A stretch of 64,000 nt of DNA from Gadus chalcogrammus (taxonomy: Eukaryota > Chordata > Actinopteri > Gadiformes > Gadidae): assembly GCF_026213295.1 (NCBI RefSeq), contig NC_079422.1, positions 27,045,796-27,109,795 of the forward strand, read 5' to 3'. Under the pieces are notes generated by a model, which saw nothing but the letters and a program-made list of their open reading frames with translations, did no database searches and was not told the origin of the DNA. Both the position numbers and the translations under genes were made by a program. Shown here in pieces: positions 31,343 to 63,476 of this stretch (the stretch's first letter is position 1; each line of letters opens with the position of its first letter).

Positions 31343-31701
31343 CTAGTGGTTAGGGTGTTTCATAGAAGATAAGACTACTTCTATTTCGGGTCTGACTCCC
31401 AGCCGAAAGGTTGTTGGTTCTAGCCCTCCGCTGGAGTAGCATCCTTCAGAACCTCCCCAACCCTTGGGGAAGTTCTGAAGGATGCTTTGGAATGTTTGTG
31501 ATAAAGGCATCGTCGATGCAGGGGATCAAGGTTACGACAGAAGTGAACCAAGCGTACATTATGAGGGCGTTTGTATTATTTGAACCATAGGAAGTGTTGG
31601 AGAGTTGTGTCCACCTGTCCTGCGGCACTCTTCCAGGTTCCCAGTCCCACCACCGGCATCCTCTGTCCCGTGGAGAGGGTGACGGTACGCTCCATGTCCA
31701 T
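15809..31701 (-). CDS. akr1a1: Aldo-keto reductase 1A1 (NADPH-dependent aldehyde reductase), 8 coding exons
   Basis: Cytosolic TIM-barrel enzyme that reduces aldehydes to alcohols with NADPH. Minus-strand exons: 31615-31701, 31103-31222, 30564-30715, 29740-29935, 17475-17524, 17099-17248, 16212-16371 and 15809-15874. All junctions are GT-AG and phases join. The 326 codons compare with 325 in human AKR1A1. The catalytic tetrad is D46, Y51, K81 and H114, one position later than human. Also visible are [28 protein letters not shown]-like [21 protein letters not shown] and [10 protein letters not shown]; the C-terminus is [10 protein letters not shown]. The start could be either ATG two codons apart (31701 or 31695); I took the first. 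Odd points are a 12.2-kb intron hosting two TRIM genes and an LTR element, a duplicated last exon at 9856-9921, and a palindrome filling half of the 226-bp intron 17249-17474. Confidence 0.95.
16395..16560 (+). repeat. tRNA-derived SINE in akr1a1 intron
   Basis: Contains a B-box-like GGGTTCGATACC (about 16459) and a downstream GACCAAGACGACCCC body reminiscent of fish SINEs. Divergence is high and the ends are approximate. Confidence 0.4.
16675..16962. mobile_element. hAT MITE with 8-bp target duplication, akr1a1 intron
   Basis: Terminal inverted repeats are CAGGGGTCACCAAC and GTTGGTGACCCCTG. The flanks are GTCTAACC (16667-16674) and GTCTGACC (16963-16970), an 8-bp target duplication with one change. 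No transposase is encoded. Confidence 0.88.
17327..17432. repeat. 106-bp near-perfect palindrome in a 226-bp akr1a1 intron
   Basis: About 53-bp arms meet at GCGGAATTCCGC (centre 17379/17380) with only two mismatches. The ends read AGCAGCCATCTTGGATC. It looks like a fold-back element related to 62604-62690. Confidence 0.9.
18155..18162 (+). promoter_or_regulatory. IRF-element (AANNGAAA) upstream of TRIM copy A
   Basis: AAACGAAA inside GAAACGAAACTT, about 215 bases before the start codon and shortly before the inferred 5' UTR exon. It is kept at 22244-22251 in copy B. It matches an interferon-regulatory-factor half site. Spacing to a full ISRE is one base short. Confidence 0.4.
18370..19995 (+). 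CDS. TRIM family RING E3 ubiquitin ligase with B30.2 domain, copy A
   Basis: 541-residue complete tripartite-motif protein, likely an innate-immunity E3 ligase (fish TRIM expansions of the TRIM25/TRIM39/finTRIM kind; exact orthology not resolved). Order: RING about residues 15-54 ([18 protein letters not shown]), B-box 1 about 96-125, B-box 2 about 148-178 (CKKH, CQFC, DHKSH), coiled coil about 185-345, PRY/SPRY about 356-530 ([29 protein letters not shown]). The whole CDS is one exon. A 5' UTR intron is inferred from donor AAG|GTGAGT at 18266 and acceptor CTTCTAG at 18368, which puts the first ATG at 18370. AATAAA occurs at 20010-20020. It lies antisense in an akr1a1 intron. The paralogue at 22462 is almost identical outside B30.2. 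Confidence 0.93.
   Translation: MASANTSWSEENFSCPICLDVFSSPVSTPCGHNFCRTCINKFWDEQVQCKCPICNMFFDTRPDPQVNILVSEMADQFRTTVRVKEQPCFEPAEVLCDVCTGTQLKAVKSCLMCFTSYCQTHLEPHQRVAGLKKHRLVEPMDRLEDRMCKKHDRLLELFCQTEQECVCQFCTETDHKSHPVVPLKEEYEVKSALLGKIEAEVQQMIQERKLKIKEIKETVEFSKKDADGVIADGGQVFTALMRRVEKCRDDFNQTVKERLKTTEKRAEDLIKELEQEIEDLTNRSSEVKPLPHTEDHLHFLQTFRSLKDPPPPRDWTTVEVRPPSYVGTLRRSLDQLEETLNMEMKKLCDAELRRVQQYEVDVTLDPDTASPWVILSEDGKQVHDGGVEKILFGNPKRFTHYWYRCVLTRQSFSSGRFYFEVQVKDNTEWGLGVARESIDRKGWKGWTPETGYWTLDYNQDVLVFRDNPDVDLPLRAELQKVGVFVDYDEGLVSFYDVEARVHIYSATGCTFTEPLYPIFNLSSRQKANSAPLIISPVNQTD
19996..20704. other. TRIM copy A 3' flank, no gene
   Basis: AT-rich 3' UTR and flank, closely matching 24085-24785 behind copy B. 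It contains poly(A) signals and no coding potential. Confidence 0.6.
20705..21470. repeat. Dispersed repeat copy behind TRIM copy A
   Basis: Second member of the family at 13665-14600 and 24785-25440, with the blocks CCAGAAGTAGATATC and GGTGGGCAGCTGAAAGGAGT. It ends near a poly-G run at 21461-21473. Confidence 0.6.
21700..21729 (-). pseudogene. 30-bp fragment of akr1a1 exon carried by the duplication
   Basis: Repeats the first ten codons ([10 protein letters not shown]) of the akr1a1 exon at 17475-17524 together with its TAG acceptor. The match stops before the exon's donor. It is a partial exon that could capture splicing only as an aberrant event. Confidence 0.85.
22244..22251 (+). promoter_or_regulatory. 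IRF-element upstream of TRIM copy B
   Basis: AAACGAAA, same context and distance as in copy A. It was retained although the surrounding sequence has indels. Confidence 0.4.
22462..24084 (+). CDS. TRIM family RING E3 ubiquitin ligase with B30.2 domain, copy B
   Basis: 540-residue intact paralogue of the gene at 18370, with the same RING, two B-boxes, coiled coil and PRY/SPRY. The start is the ATG just after the inferred 5' UTR intron (donor 22357, acceptor 22460). RING and zinc ligands are all present. About 14 substitutions fall in the first 365 residues. Roughly 35 plus two small indels fall in the last 175, concentrated in B30.2 variable loops (around residues 370-405, 425-450, 456-475) and the C-terminal tail. 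That pattern fits target-recognition divergence in antiviral TRIMs. Poly(A) signals lie at 24099-24109. Antisense to akr1a1, inside the same intron. Confidence 0.93.
   Translation: MASANTSWSEENFSCPICLDVFSSPVSTPCGHNFCRACINKFWDEQVQCKCPICNIIFGTRPDPQVNILVSEMADQFRTTVRVKEQPCFEPAEVLCDVCTGTQLKAVKSCLMCSTSYCQTHLEPHQRVAGLKKHRLVEPMDRLEDRMCKKHDRLLELFCQTEQECVCLLCTVTDHKSHPVVPLKEEYEVKTALLGKIEAEVQQMIQERKLKIKEIKETVEFSKKDADGVIADGGQVFTALMRRVEKCRDDFNQTVKERLKTTEKQAEDLIKELEQEIEDLTNRSSEVKPLSHTEDHLHFLQTFRSLKDPPPTRDWTTVEVRPPSYAGTLRRSLDQLEETLNMEMKKLRDAELKRVQQYEVDVTLDPDTAHPRLILSEDGKQVHHGGVRKVLPDNPKRFIGYTCVLTRQSFSSGRFYFEVQVEDKTGWWLGVVRESIDRTGVTGWTPETGYWTLLYYKDVLVFRDDPDVRVPLRAELQKVGVFVDYDEGLVSFYDVEARVHIYSATGCTFSEPLYPFLSPWHHEGATNSAPLIISPVNQTD
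24785..25440. repeat. Dispersed repeat copy behind TRIM copy B
   Basis: Third member of the family at 13665 and 20705. It lacks the middle segment with the CACTCCAATACAAGTGGGG block. Confidence 0.55.
25665..25800. repeat. Short direct repeat, 2.5 copies of about 52 bp
   Basis: AAGCTGCATTACCCTCACAT, then GCCACTAGGAAGCAGGAT, occurs twice in tandem, with a third partial copy starting ACACATAAACTGCA. Confidence 0.75.
25857..25986 (-). repeat. 3' LTR of the retrotransposon
   Basis: 130-bp LTR, base-for-base identical to 29218-29347. Confidence 0.93.
26082..29180 (-). CDS. Retrotransposon polyprotein (gag remnant, RT, RNase H, integrase)
   Basis: 1032-codon frame of a Ty3/gypsy-type element. Residues about 1-80 are a gag N-terminus. 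The frame then jumps to the very end of the protease region ([13 protein letters not shown]), an in-frame deletion of most of gag and the protease active site. Reverse transcriptase follows with the YIDDLLVWG catalytic motif, then RNase H ([13 protein letters not shown]). Integrase has an HHCC zinc finger (HESHLG to CDVC) and the DDE core (VDYYSKF, SDNGPQF). No stops or frameshifts interrupt it, consistent with youth. Transposition would need protease and capsid supplied by other copies. Confidence 0.93.
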   Translation of the reverse strand: MQGIANMEGLKPPAGLDLLHGNLSENWRRFRQSFELYLTAAGGASKSAKVQSSLFLHIAGEEAVEVYNTFTFDEEDDRLKLAIILEFIVVKSDAKPILGIQACEEMGLIKRVMALNKSDKMDIFKEYADVFEGLGCLEGEHTIQIDEGVTPKVHPPRKIPVTLREKLKTELNRMEKMKVIVKIEEPTQWVNPIVIVEKPNGKLRICLDPRDLNTAVMREHYQLPTVEEITCRLSEAKYFTVLDASSGFWQLKLDEASTRLCTFNTPFGRYRFLRLPFGINSAPEVFHRTVRQLFEGIEGVETYIDDLLVWGETKELHDCRLRQVLEIARAKNFKLNKEKCKVGLEEIKYLGHIFTKDGLKPDQTKIEAILKMPTPECKKDVERFLGVVTYLAKFIPNMSKHTEPLRGLTRDDVEWQWKAEQQQAFSTMKTMLTEAPVLRYYDVKLPVTLSVDASKSGLGAVLLQELKPVAYASRALTETEQRYAQIEKEMLAIVFGAERFHQYIYGREVDVQSDHKPLEVIMKKPLSSAPARIQRLLMRLQKYQVNVQYKPGKEMYIADALSRAYLPVTSSPDKDIEAQVHMVISNLPVSKEKLEEFRKETTNDVTLTKLVETVLNGWPETRSQAAQEIRAYWNFREEISVVNGVLCKGERLIVPAAMRGEMLKRIHESHLGIESCRRRAREVLFWPGMSEKIAEMVNRCDVCRTYQKCQTKEPLQPHSVPERPWQKIGVDLFTFSQQEYLLLVDYYSKFIEVEWLKSDTRSATIITHLKSQFARHGIPEIVISDNGPQFSSREFQAFAKEWEFSHQTSSPYHAQSNGMAERGIQTIKLMLKKSKADGKDPYLSLLSLRSTPLEDVGVSPAQLLMGRRLRTRLPTTSQMLKPQMVTSTVQQVFETRQQKQKEYFDQGARALQKLEVGDNVRIWQEGLWNPAQVTGLSDQPRSYVVQTPGGQVYRRNRKYLMQSKELSNTLKDTNKQDVTQQDVHDSTEKKHEMDIQKKTSRSNSSPTKLSSLPVTTASGRIVSKPRRFIEEY
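29218..29347 (-). repeat. 5' LTR of the retrotransposon
   Basis: 130-bp LTR followed on the minus strand by the tRNA-Leu-type primer binding site. Confidence 0.93.
29348..29739. other. akr1a1 intron remainder, partial GATACC-type transposon end
   Basis: Intron sequence after the LTR element. At 29650-29710 it has CGCCGATACC and CCGATAGCGGGATCGG words resembling the hAT-like block seen at 17618-17710. No gene. Confidence 0.4.
30138..30557. repeat. (TTTG)n then (GT)n-rich satellite, akr1a1 intron
   Basis: Eight or so TTTG units lead into about 380 bp of imperfect GT repeats broken by GGGATGTATC words. The array ends within about 10 bases of the donor of the exon at 30564. Confidence 0.9.
30974..31085. 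repeat. Two adjacent inverted repeats next to an akr1a1 donor site
   Basis: The first has 18-bp arms at 30974-30991 and 31001-31018. The second has perfect 32-bp arms at 31021-31052 and 31054-31085 with a 1-nt spacer. All arms are built from GGTGGAGG/CCTCCACC words. They sit 17 bases from the donor of the exon at 31103. Confidence 0.9.
31259..31337. repeat. (CA)n microsatellite, akr1a1 intron
   Basis: About 35 CA dinucleotides close to the acceptor side of the exon at 31222. Confidence 0.95.
31439..31485. repeat. Short imperfect palindrome (about 21-bp arms)
   Basis: CATCCTTCAGAAC then CTCCCCA pairs with TGGGGAAGTTCTGAAGGATG, with one-base differences. Confidence 0.75.
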
Positions 31702-32387
31702 GCTGACGGGGGAGAGAGAGAGGGGGAGAAGGGAGGAGGGAGAGTCTGGTTCTGCTCCTGAGTGTGAGTCACTTAATGGCTGTGTGGGCTCCACTAGTTA
31801 GCCCACCACGGGCGAGTCACCGTGACCGGGTGATTACCCCCCCTCTGCATTCACCCAGTCACAATAACACAGGGGGCTGCGTGACAAAAGGATTTTAAAG
31901 TTATATAAATGAGCCTTGGATTTCAGAACAGAATAATATAATCAGTTGATGTGCACATTTTAAATACTTTTACCCTCGCCCTACGAAAATACAGCTCAGT
32001 AATAAACTCTGAGTGAACCCTGCTGATGTCCCTGAGAGGACGGTTTGATATGCATTAGTCACAGCCCAGTGTTATTAAAGATGGTTTTATACGCGTTAGT
32101 CACAGCCCAGTGTTATTGAAGATGGTTTTATAAAGCCCAGCACAGCCTGTCCTGTCCTCAACAGTCTGAGGTCCAGCAGAACATAAGAACTCCTCAGTTC
32201 TGGCGAAGAAACGACTATAGGGTTCTGTGAATAACCAATACCATAACACGACCATCACATTACAGATGATTGATTTAAACAGATTAATTAGAAACACGAC
32301 GAGTAAAACAGCAGAGCAATCCTACCTCTTGCAGACAGCCGCGTGTATGTCTGTGTATGTCTGTGTATGTCTGTGTTTGACTGTGTG

Positions 32388-32537
<150 letters not shown>

Positions 32538-33499
32538 AATAGAGGAAGGGGCCCCATCACTTTTGAACAGACTGCGGGGTCAAAGTCTGGCGTTTGTTTA
32601 TACTTAACCTAAAAGGATGGAAAACATCCAAACTCTGTTGTAACTCTGTTGTAACTGTCGCTCAGCAAAGTTGGTTCAGACCAAACAGGACTTCTACAAC
32701 ACGAGGCATCACCACTCAAACCAGTAAGGTGTTACTGGTTTGACCATCAGCAATATTTGAACATCTGGTCATGCTGCTAGAAGATATGCTAATACTTTTT
32801 TGGGAGCATCAATTATTAATAGACCAATAGAAGAAGATAAATTAACATTGAATGAATGAATGAATGAATGAATGAATGAATGAATGAATGAAGAAGATGT
32901 AGAGTGAAGACAGGGTTTCATCTGAACCATATTACTTTGACTCAGATCTGTTGCCGGTAACCAAGAAGTCAGTAGTCTGAATCAGTTGACATATTTGGTT
33001 TATTGGTGGCCATTTTAAATGATCCTCTAAACCTTCAGTCCTTCAGTCCCTCCTCCTCCCCTTCCACGCCCCCACCAGGCTGGCCTTCACCTTCTCTTCG
33101 CCCCTCTTCACATCATCCACAGAAACCAAAAGCCAACTGAAGGGTTATTTTCTGACCGTAACAAACAATCTGTCAGCGTTTTCAATGGCGTAAAAGTGCA
33201 TTCATCATCATGTTCACGTACACTGTAAATGTTGTTACTCAAGGCTGTGCTCAGATCTGTACCGCCACAAACAGGTTGTAAGATGTAGTGTGAATTACAG
33301 TAGGATTCTTGAGAGCTTTTAGCGCCCCTGCAGGTGGAACAGAGAACAACAGCTGCAGTGTTATACAATAGTCCTTCACCCAGGTTGTGCATCTACATAT
33401 ATGTACATACAGTTATGTATATATATATATATATATGCAACGTCGAAACAAGAGCAGTCATCACATCACAAGTGGTGGGCGTTCATCAAACCCACACCA

Positions 33500-33800
33500 G
33501 GTCTGGACTGGTCCAGAACACGCTAGCACCAAACCAGACTTAAGGGTCTGGTCCAGAAGACTCTAGTCTAAACCTAACCAGGTCAGGTCTGGTCCAGAAG
33601 ACCCTAGTCCAAACCTAACCAGATCTGGTCTGGTCCAGAACACTCTAGTCTAAACCTAAACAGGTCTGGTCTGGTCCAGAAGACTCTAGTCCAAACCAGT
33701 TCTGGTCTGGTCCAGAACACTCTAGCACCAAACCAGACTTAAGGGTCTGGTCCCGTAGACTCTAGTCTAAACCTAACCAGGTCTGGTCTGGTCCAGAGGC
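33500..33800. repeat. Degenerate 40-60-bp minisatellite (GGTCTGGTCCAGAA)
   Basis: Five or six irregular units of CTAACCAGGTCTGGTCTGGT then CCAGAAGACTCTAGTCTAAA. Confidence 0.75.
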
Positions 33801-34714
33801 GTTGGGACGCCTCAGGAACCAGAGACAGACGGCGTAGGGCCGGGTTCCCCAGAGAACCGTCACAGAACACGCAGTTAGTCCGACCGCAGCAGCTGAATAA
33901 ATACAAAAGTAAAGACGCCTCAGTTGAGATAACCCTCTGGGCTGCGTTAGAAAAGGTGTAGCATGATCATACGTGTTTACTGTCCCTCCTTATGTACAGA
34001 AATAATATATGCAAGAGCTTGTGTTCCTTCTCTAATCCCTCTCCCAGCGTGTGGCGACTCGAGCGTGTCTCCACCGTCAGACCGGTGAACGTTGACCCAG
34101 CACCTATGCTGTGTTCGTCGGGCCAGTACGTGTGTGCATTAATACTAATGACACGATAGGAATAAGGCACGTTAAAGTCCCTCCGGCGCTGAGATGGCGG
34201 TTCACGGCTCCAGAGAACGAAGCACCTTTCAGCGGAGAACCGAACGCCCTGCTGGCGGGAGATTGTCGTCGTCAGGGTTCCTGCTGCAGTTGAGGTCCGT
34301 CACTGAGTACGTCAGGAGGCGGGGGGCTTTGTGTGCACATTCATACCGGCGGCGCCTCGACTCACACACAGATCGATGTCCGTGTCTTGCTAGTTTGCTT
34401 TTTTCAAACATTGAAAAACTTAAAAAAACCTTATTTGAAAACGCTGAGGTCAGTTGCTGGTACACCGAAGGTAAGAAGAAGAAGAGTCCACATGGAGGCC
34501 GCCCTTTTCACGAGAAGATCCTCGAAATGTTCCATTTAAAAAAATCTCCTTTGGGTTTGTTCGTCAGAAAACACGCAGATAGGGGCCAGCGGCTGCTGCT
34601 GTGTAGAAAACACTTCATTAATAAAGTCATTAATAAAAACGCAAAAACTTCAAGGATTTTGTTAAATTCACTAAAAGCATAAATTGTGCCGACGCCGTCC
34701 TGAGCCCCGATAAC

Positions 34715-35053
34715 CTGGGGGGGGGGGGGGCTCAGGGTCCAGTGGGGGGGGGTCCACTGCCTCCCGGAGGTCAGAGGGGGTCAGTTCAAAGGTCAGGGTC
34801 GGAGGTCAGGGTCCAGTGGGGGGTCCACTGCCTCCCAGAGGTCGCCTGGGGGGTCAGGGTCGGAGGTCAGGGTCCAGTGGGGGGGGTCCACTATCTCCCG
34901 GAGGTCGCCTGGGGGGTCAAGGTCGGAGGTCAGGGTCCAGTGGGGGGGGGGGTCCACTATCTCCCAGAGGTCGCCTGGGGGGGGTCAGGGTCGCCTTTGA
35001 GACCGGGAGGGTCGGGGGGGGGGCCGGGGGTCCGGGCGCGTCCTTGTCCTCGT

Positions 35054-35087
<34 letters not shown>

Positions 35088-35090
35088 GGA
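34715..35090. repeat. G-rich repeat with long poly-G run
   Basis: Four units of GGTCGGAGGTCAGGGTCCAG followed by a G run, CCACT and CTCCC words, then about 30 consecutive G at 35056-35086. Strong G-quadruplex potential on +, close to the dnajb5 stop. Confidence 0.75.
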
Positions 35091-35142
35091 GATGGGGGGT
35101 GGTCCGGTGTGTGTTCCTGTGTGTCTGTGTGTGCGTCGTGTT

Positions 35143-45677
<10,535 letters not shown>

Positions 45678-46883
45678 GGCGGCACCTGGAGGGGCGGGGA
45701 CACCTGTCACTGGGGGCTGGGGTCTGAGGCCCACTGCTGGGGAGATAGAACCTGCTCAGGGGACGGGCCTGTTCTGGTGGGGACCATCGACCGTACTACA
45801 GCCAAGGGGAACCCCAGCCTGTCTGGGCCTGGGACCCCATTTTTAGGGTGGGAATATTCTTGTGACCCCAACCTCTGCTCCTTGTAGGTTTTAACTCCAT
45901 CAGCACGTGAGTGGCTGAACTCTGGCTGCTTTGTATCTACATGATGCACATGGAGAACTTTCAAACCTTCAAACCCTTCTTTTGGATGAAAACGGTGTCA
46001 TCAATATATCTGTAACTCATCTCCCTTGACCCCATGCAGGTCGAGGCCTCACCAAGGTCCGCAGTCTCCTAATGAGACGGGAGCTCCGAGCAGTTCGCTG
46101 CTACGGCTGTCACATGATTTTAATTCGGCTCGATATAGAGACATCGCGCTATGCCGAGGTAGGAAACCCCCCGCTGTGAGCGCCGCGAGCTCGCTCTGGT
46201 AAGTGTTGCCATGGGGATGTAGTAGAACGTCTCACCATCCACGGCGCGAGGAGGGAGACGAGGCGAGTGATGGAATCCCCTCCGCCCTCGATGCAGGAGG
46301 GTCTTTTCTCCACACGTATACGTGTAGATCAGGATGAGAACTAGGAATCTCTGGCATCCATCGCGACGTGTGTTCCCCTGTATTTAATTTAAAGGGTGTT
46401 TGGGTCATTTAGCGACAGCTCTACTGCTGCGGGTCCTGAAAACGCGGTCGGACAGAACCACAGGAGCTTTCCTCATTAGTCTTTTCTACCCACTGGGACT
46501 GAATGGGACCGCTTTACAACCCATCCTCTCCGTACACGTGCTTTAATCAGTCGGTATCCCTCTTCTCGGGCGATGCGGATATGTAGTCTAGGATTCTGTG
46601 GAGAAGTGGAGCTATGCCGACTAGGAGCGCAGCTAGACAAAGGCACAGCGCCGACCACTGCCCCCAGTTCAGACGGAATATAACCAGTAGCCCGCTGCAC
46701 GTCTCCGCGTCGCCCGGACATCCGCAAGACCATTCACGGAGAACAGAGAACATTTAGATCACCGTGTGTTAACTGATCAGAGGTCAGCGAGAGGAACGAG
46801 GAGCGGCGCTGAAATCCAAGAACCAAAAGACGCTTCTCACAGAACGACAGATCGGAGAACAGCAGTAAATAATAAAGTCCTAC

Positions 46884-47040
46884 CAGATGTTCTTTTTTTT
46901 CTCCCGGCGGCGTGAGGACTGTCAGACGGCCGCCATGGTCCTGCCTCCTCTCCTCAGTGTGTCGGTGTGGAGGCTCATCCCCCCCCGCGCGCTGTCCCCC
47001 TCCGCCGCCGCCCAGCCGCGCGCCTCTTGACGTCACGGAG
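46884..47040 (-). promoter_or_regulatory. Probable dnajb5 promoter and 5' UTR exon with CRE
   Basis: GC/CpG-rich block 1.2 kb upstream of the dnajb5 ATG. It has a perfect cAMP-response element TGACGTCA at 47028-47035 and a minus-strand donor CTG|GTAGGA (46884/46883). The donor could splice to the acceptor at 45686-45688 just before the ATG. No heat-shock element was found. Start site not defined. Confidence 0.35.
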
Positions 47041-48782
47041 CCGGCTCTGATCCCCCCCCTCTGAAATAGAGGATGACCCCCCGTCAGCCCCTGACGATTC
47101 GCTGGAAAATCCGTCCATCTGCGACGGAATTAGACACCCACGCACGCGCGCGTGTATAGTCACGGGAATTATTTGATTCGTTGCGAAATCAGAAAGGAAT
47201 GAGAGCAGCTTCCTTTCTCAGAGCAGCCTCGTCAATCCCAAGAACAGAAAGTTGGGAAGAGGTTGTGAAGACACGCCCCCTGCACGGGTTTCACTATCAC
47301 GGTGTACTTCTGATCAACTGCTGACCAGTTGATGAGATGGATTTGCCTTGATCAGTCGAAATGAATCCGTTAAGTCAAGAATCAATCGAGTCTTACCAGG
47401 AATAATCACCCCAACTCAAAGATGAGGTCACGTGGAGGTCGTTGTTGACTGTACTTGTATATATCCCTGAATATATGCTTTAATATTTAACCAAACACGA
47501 TTCAACGTAAACGATGTGAGGTTCCCGTATGAATGTTCATATGAACACGCTGCCTCAGACGCCCTCGGAGAGAGAGATCAAGTTTATTTGAGTCATCTGT
47601 TGATAAAGAGGTGTGAGGTGCAGTGGGTGTCTCAGTCGATGAGTCTGTCTGACGCGTCACACACCACACACAGAGAGACACAAACAACTATACACACCAC
47701 ACAGGCAAACAACACACACACACACACACACACAATGACAAACACACAGACACACACAGACACTACAACACACACTACCGCACACACACGCTCACCTTCG
47801 CCCACTTACAGGTGAAAACGCAGCGATGATGAAGAGCGGCTTAATAGCGAGTCACGTTGTGTGAGCCGTGTTCCTCCGGGCGGTGGTGGAGCGCGCGGTC
47901 CGGGATGCTGCAGCAGTGGGACCGACGGAGCGCAGCTGTCCTGTCCCGGCAGCTGGGCCTCGGTCCGCTGGTATTCACCCCCAGCCTGCACCATGTGTCG
48001 GGACATACTGCAGGGCTCAGGGGGAATGCACCACAATGCATTGTGGTCATTTCACTTCACTACCAGATCAAGAAGGCCAACAACGTTTCACGTTCTCTTT
48101 ATTAATTGTCTATTAGGAAACAATTTGCAAGTCAGACTTTTATTTTGTAATCTTGTATTTGAATCGTCTCTTTGAAATATTGAGCAGTGTGTCGAAGCGG
48201 AACACGACGTCCTCCCCGGTCGAAGGCTTGCAGGCTCTTAGAGTGTGTGCGTGTGTGTCTGTGTGTGAGAGCCCGTCGTCTGTCTCCATGACAACCAGGA
48301 GAAACGCGCCGCCAGCCGGCGTTGTGTCTGGTCCGTGTCTCCCCGCGGCGCGTCCAAAAGGCTCCTCAGGATAAAGAGCGTCTGACGGATCCCATGGCTT
48401 CAGCAGAAACGCCGGCCAATGAGAGACAGCTGCCCGTCTCTCACCCTCGCCCACCTGACCCGAGGACGGACGGACGGACTGGGGGGGCGGGACCAACAGA
48501 CGCCGAGGAGCAGAGGAGTTGGTGGGTGGAGGTGGTGGTGGTGGAGGGCATCAGAAGATGGGCGGGGAGAGCGAGCGCGAGACAGAGCTCCGTCTGGCTC
48601 CCCCGTCTCCCCCGTCTCCTCACCTCACCCCCTGTTCCTCTCTCTCCCAGCAGCCGGCAGGCTGAGTGCGCTACCTTAAAAGACCCGCCGCCTCGCTCCC
48701 TCACAGACGTGTTCTGAGATGAGGACATGTAACCACGCGCGAGCGCAAACACACCACTCACTCACTCACTCACTCACTCGCT

Positions 48783-48834
<52 letters not shown>

Positions 48835-50335
48835 CACAATGGCATTAGATGATTTGTAAGGGATGTAATGCCACACACACAGAACATTCACACTCTTTGT
48901 CTGTCTCACACACACACACAACCACACACGCACCCGGACTCACTCATTCACACCGGAGATCACGCAGTGAATGAGTCTCACTCCTATAAGTCATGTTTTC
49001 CCACCGTCCAAGCTCACACACACCAAACATTCATACATTCAGCCTCCCCAGCAGCAGCGATAATAACACATCATTATTTCCAATGACAGCAGACTTGGGC
49101 TATGGCTCGCAGTCCCTCCTGGTGTATTTACTGTCCCTGTGCTCCGGAGAATCATTCCAAAGCACTGAGTCACCCCGGTGCTTATTGACTCAACAGCCTC
49201 CACTAAGCGGCCCACAGCGCACAATGCTGATTCCAGAGTCAGTTATCCTCCTGCATGGAAGAGTTGCTCTCCATGTTACCTGCGACGCACAAGTAGAATT
49301 CACCATGAGATTGCACAGACTGACCCAAGTTCTGGATGGAGAAGGGGTATTGAGAATATGTGCGTGTATGACTGTATTCACGTAACATACAATTGATCTT
49401 AACACCTTCTGTTGGAAACACATTTGCTACTTGGTGAGCCGCACTCATCTTAATATATGAAGCATTTAGCAAAGAGAGAATGACACTCATTTCTATGGAC
49501 ACTGCCGGCGCAGTGGTGCGGTCCAGGTGGCGCAGTGGTACGGTCCAGGTGGCGCAGTGGTACGGTCCAGGTGGCGCAGTGGTACGGTCCAGGTAGCGCT
49601 CGTGGAACCAGTGCTGGTTGTTCTCAGGTCGACAGGAGCAAACAAAGCTGAGGAGGTCCAAACTCTGCACTACCAACTGGCTTCCAGCAGGTTTACGTCT
49701 GACCTTTGGCAGAACCAACAGAACCACTTCTGGCCATACATGAGATGTGTTTCTGTGGTTAAAATGCAGCAACTAAACACTTGGTTGTTCTGGCCGATTG
49801 ACAGGTATCATGTTGTGAGGGTGTGGGGCTCCAAGTGGCTCAACTGGCATGACTTGAAGCCAGCAGGTGATTGGTCAGTGAGGCCTGCCAATCTGTAGGC
49901 TGGACACATCGACGCCTCGATGCTCCAGAAGCTTCTCCCAGATCTATGTATTGATGATCCATAAATATGTGCACTACAATCCTGCACTGAAGACACGTGA
50001 CCGGAAAGCGTTCAAATCAAAAGGCAACGATTAGAATCAAGGCTTAGATAATGATAAAGTAAACATGGAGGGCTTGAAAACAGCGTTAGTGCCTAACAAC
50101 TTGCTTCTCACCGGCTTGATGACACCAGCAGATAATAGTCCACACATCTGGACGGCAATTCCTGCCGATAAAAGAGTTCAATATCTTTTCTGGTTCCACT
50201 GGAAGAGGAGCAGCTCCTGTTTGGTTTGCAGCAGGATGGACGTGGATTGTCACCAAAGATAAACGTCTCCCCAAGGTTCAGAGGATCAGAGAGGCAGGGG
50301 CATGTCCGGTAGGGTTGCTAGACGCCTGAGCTGTG
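47041..50335. other. Intergenic, dnajb5 upstream to epg5 3' end
   Basis: No gene recognised. It includes short CA runs near 47715, a CpG-rich patch at 47860-48000, (ACTC)n then (GCAC)n at 48760-48838, and four copies of a 21-bp GGTCCAGGTGGCGCAGTGG unit at 49515-49595. The epg5 3' UTR must lie just below 50336. Confidence 0.4.
48758..48838. repeat. (ACTC)n and (GCAC)n tetranucleotide repeats
   Basis: Five ACTC units followed by about 13 GCAC units. Confidence 0.92.
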
Positions 50336-63464
<13,129 letters not shown>

Positions 63465-63476
63465 CTGCACACACAA

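Noticed and set aside
33040..33120. Exon-like minus-strand stretch reading VKRGEEKVKASLVG
   Set aside because: Short, no matching splice sites or partner exons, and I recognise no family. Possible but unsupported.
46476..46753. Small minus-strand frames upstream of dnajb5
   Set aside because: No homology recognised, no splice continuity to dnajb5, and composition like random sequence.
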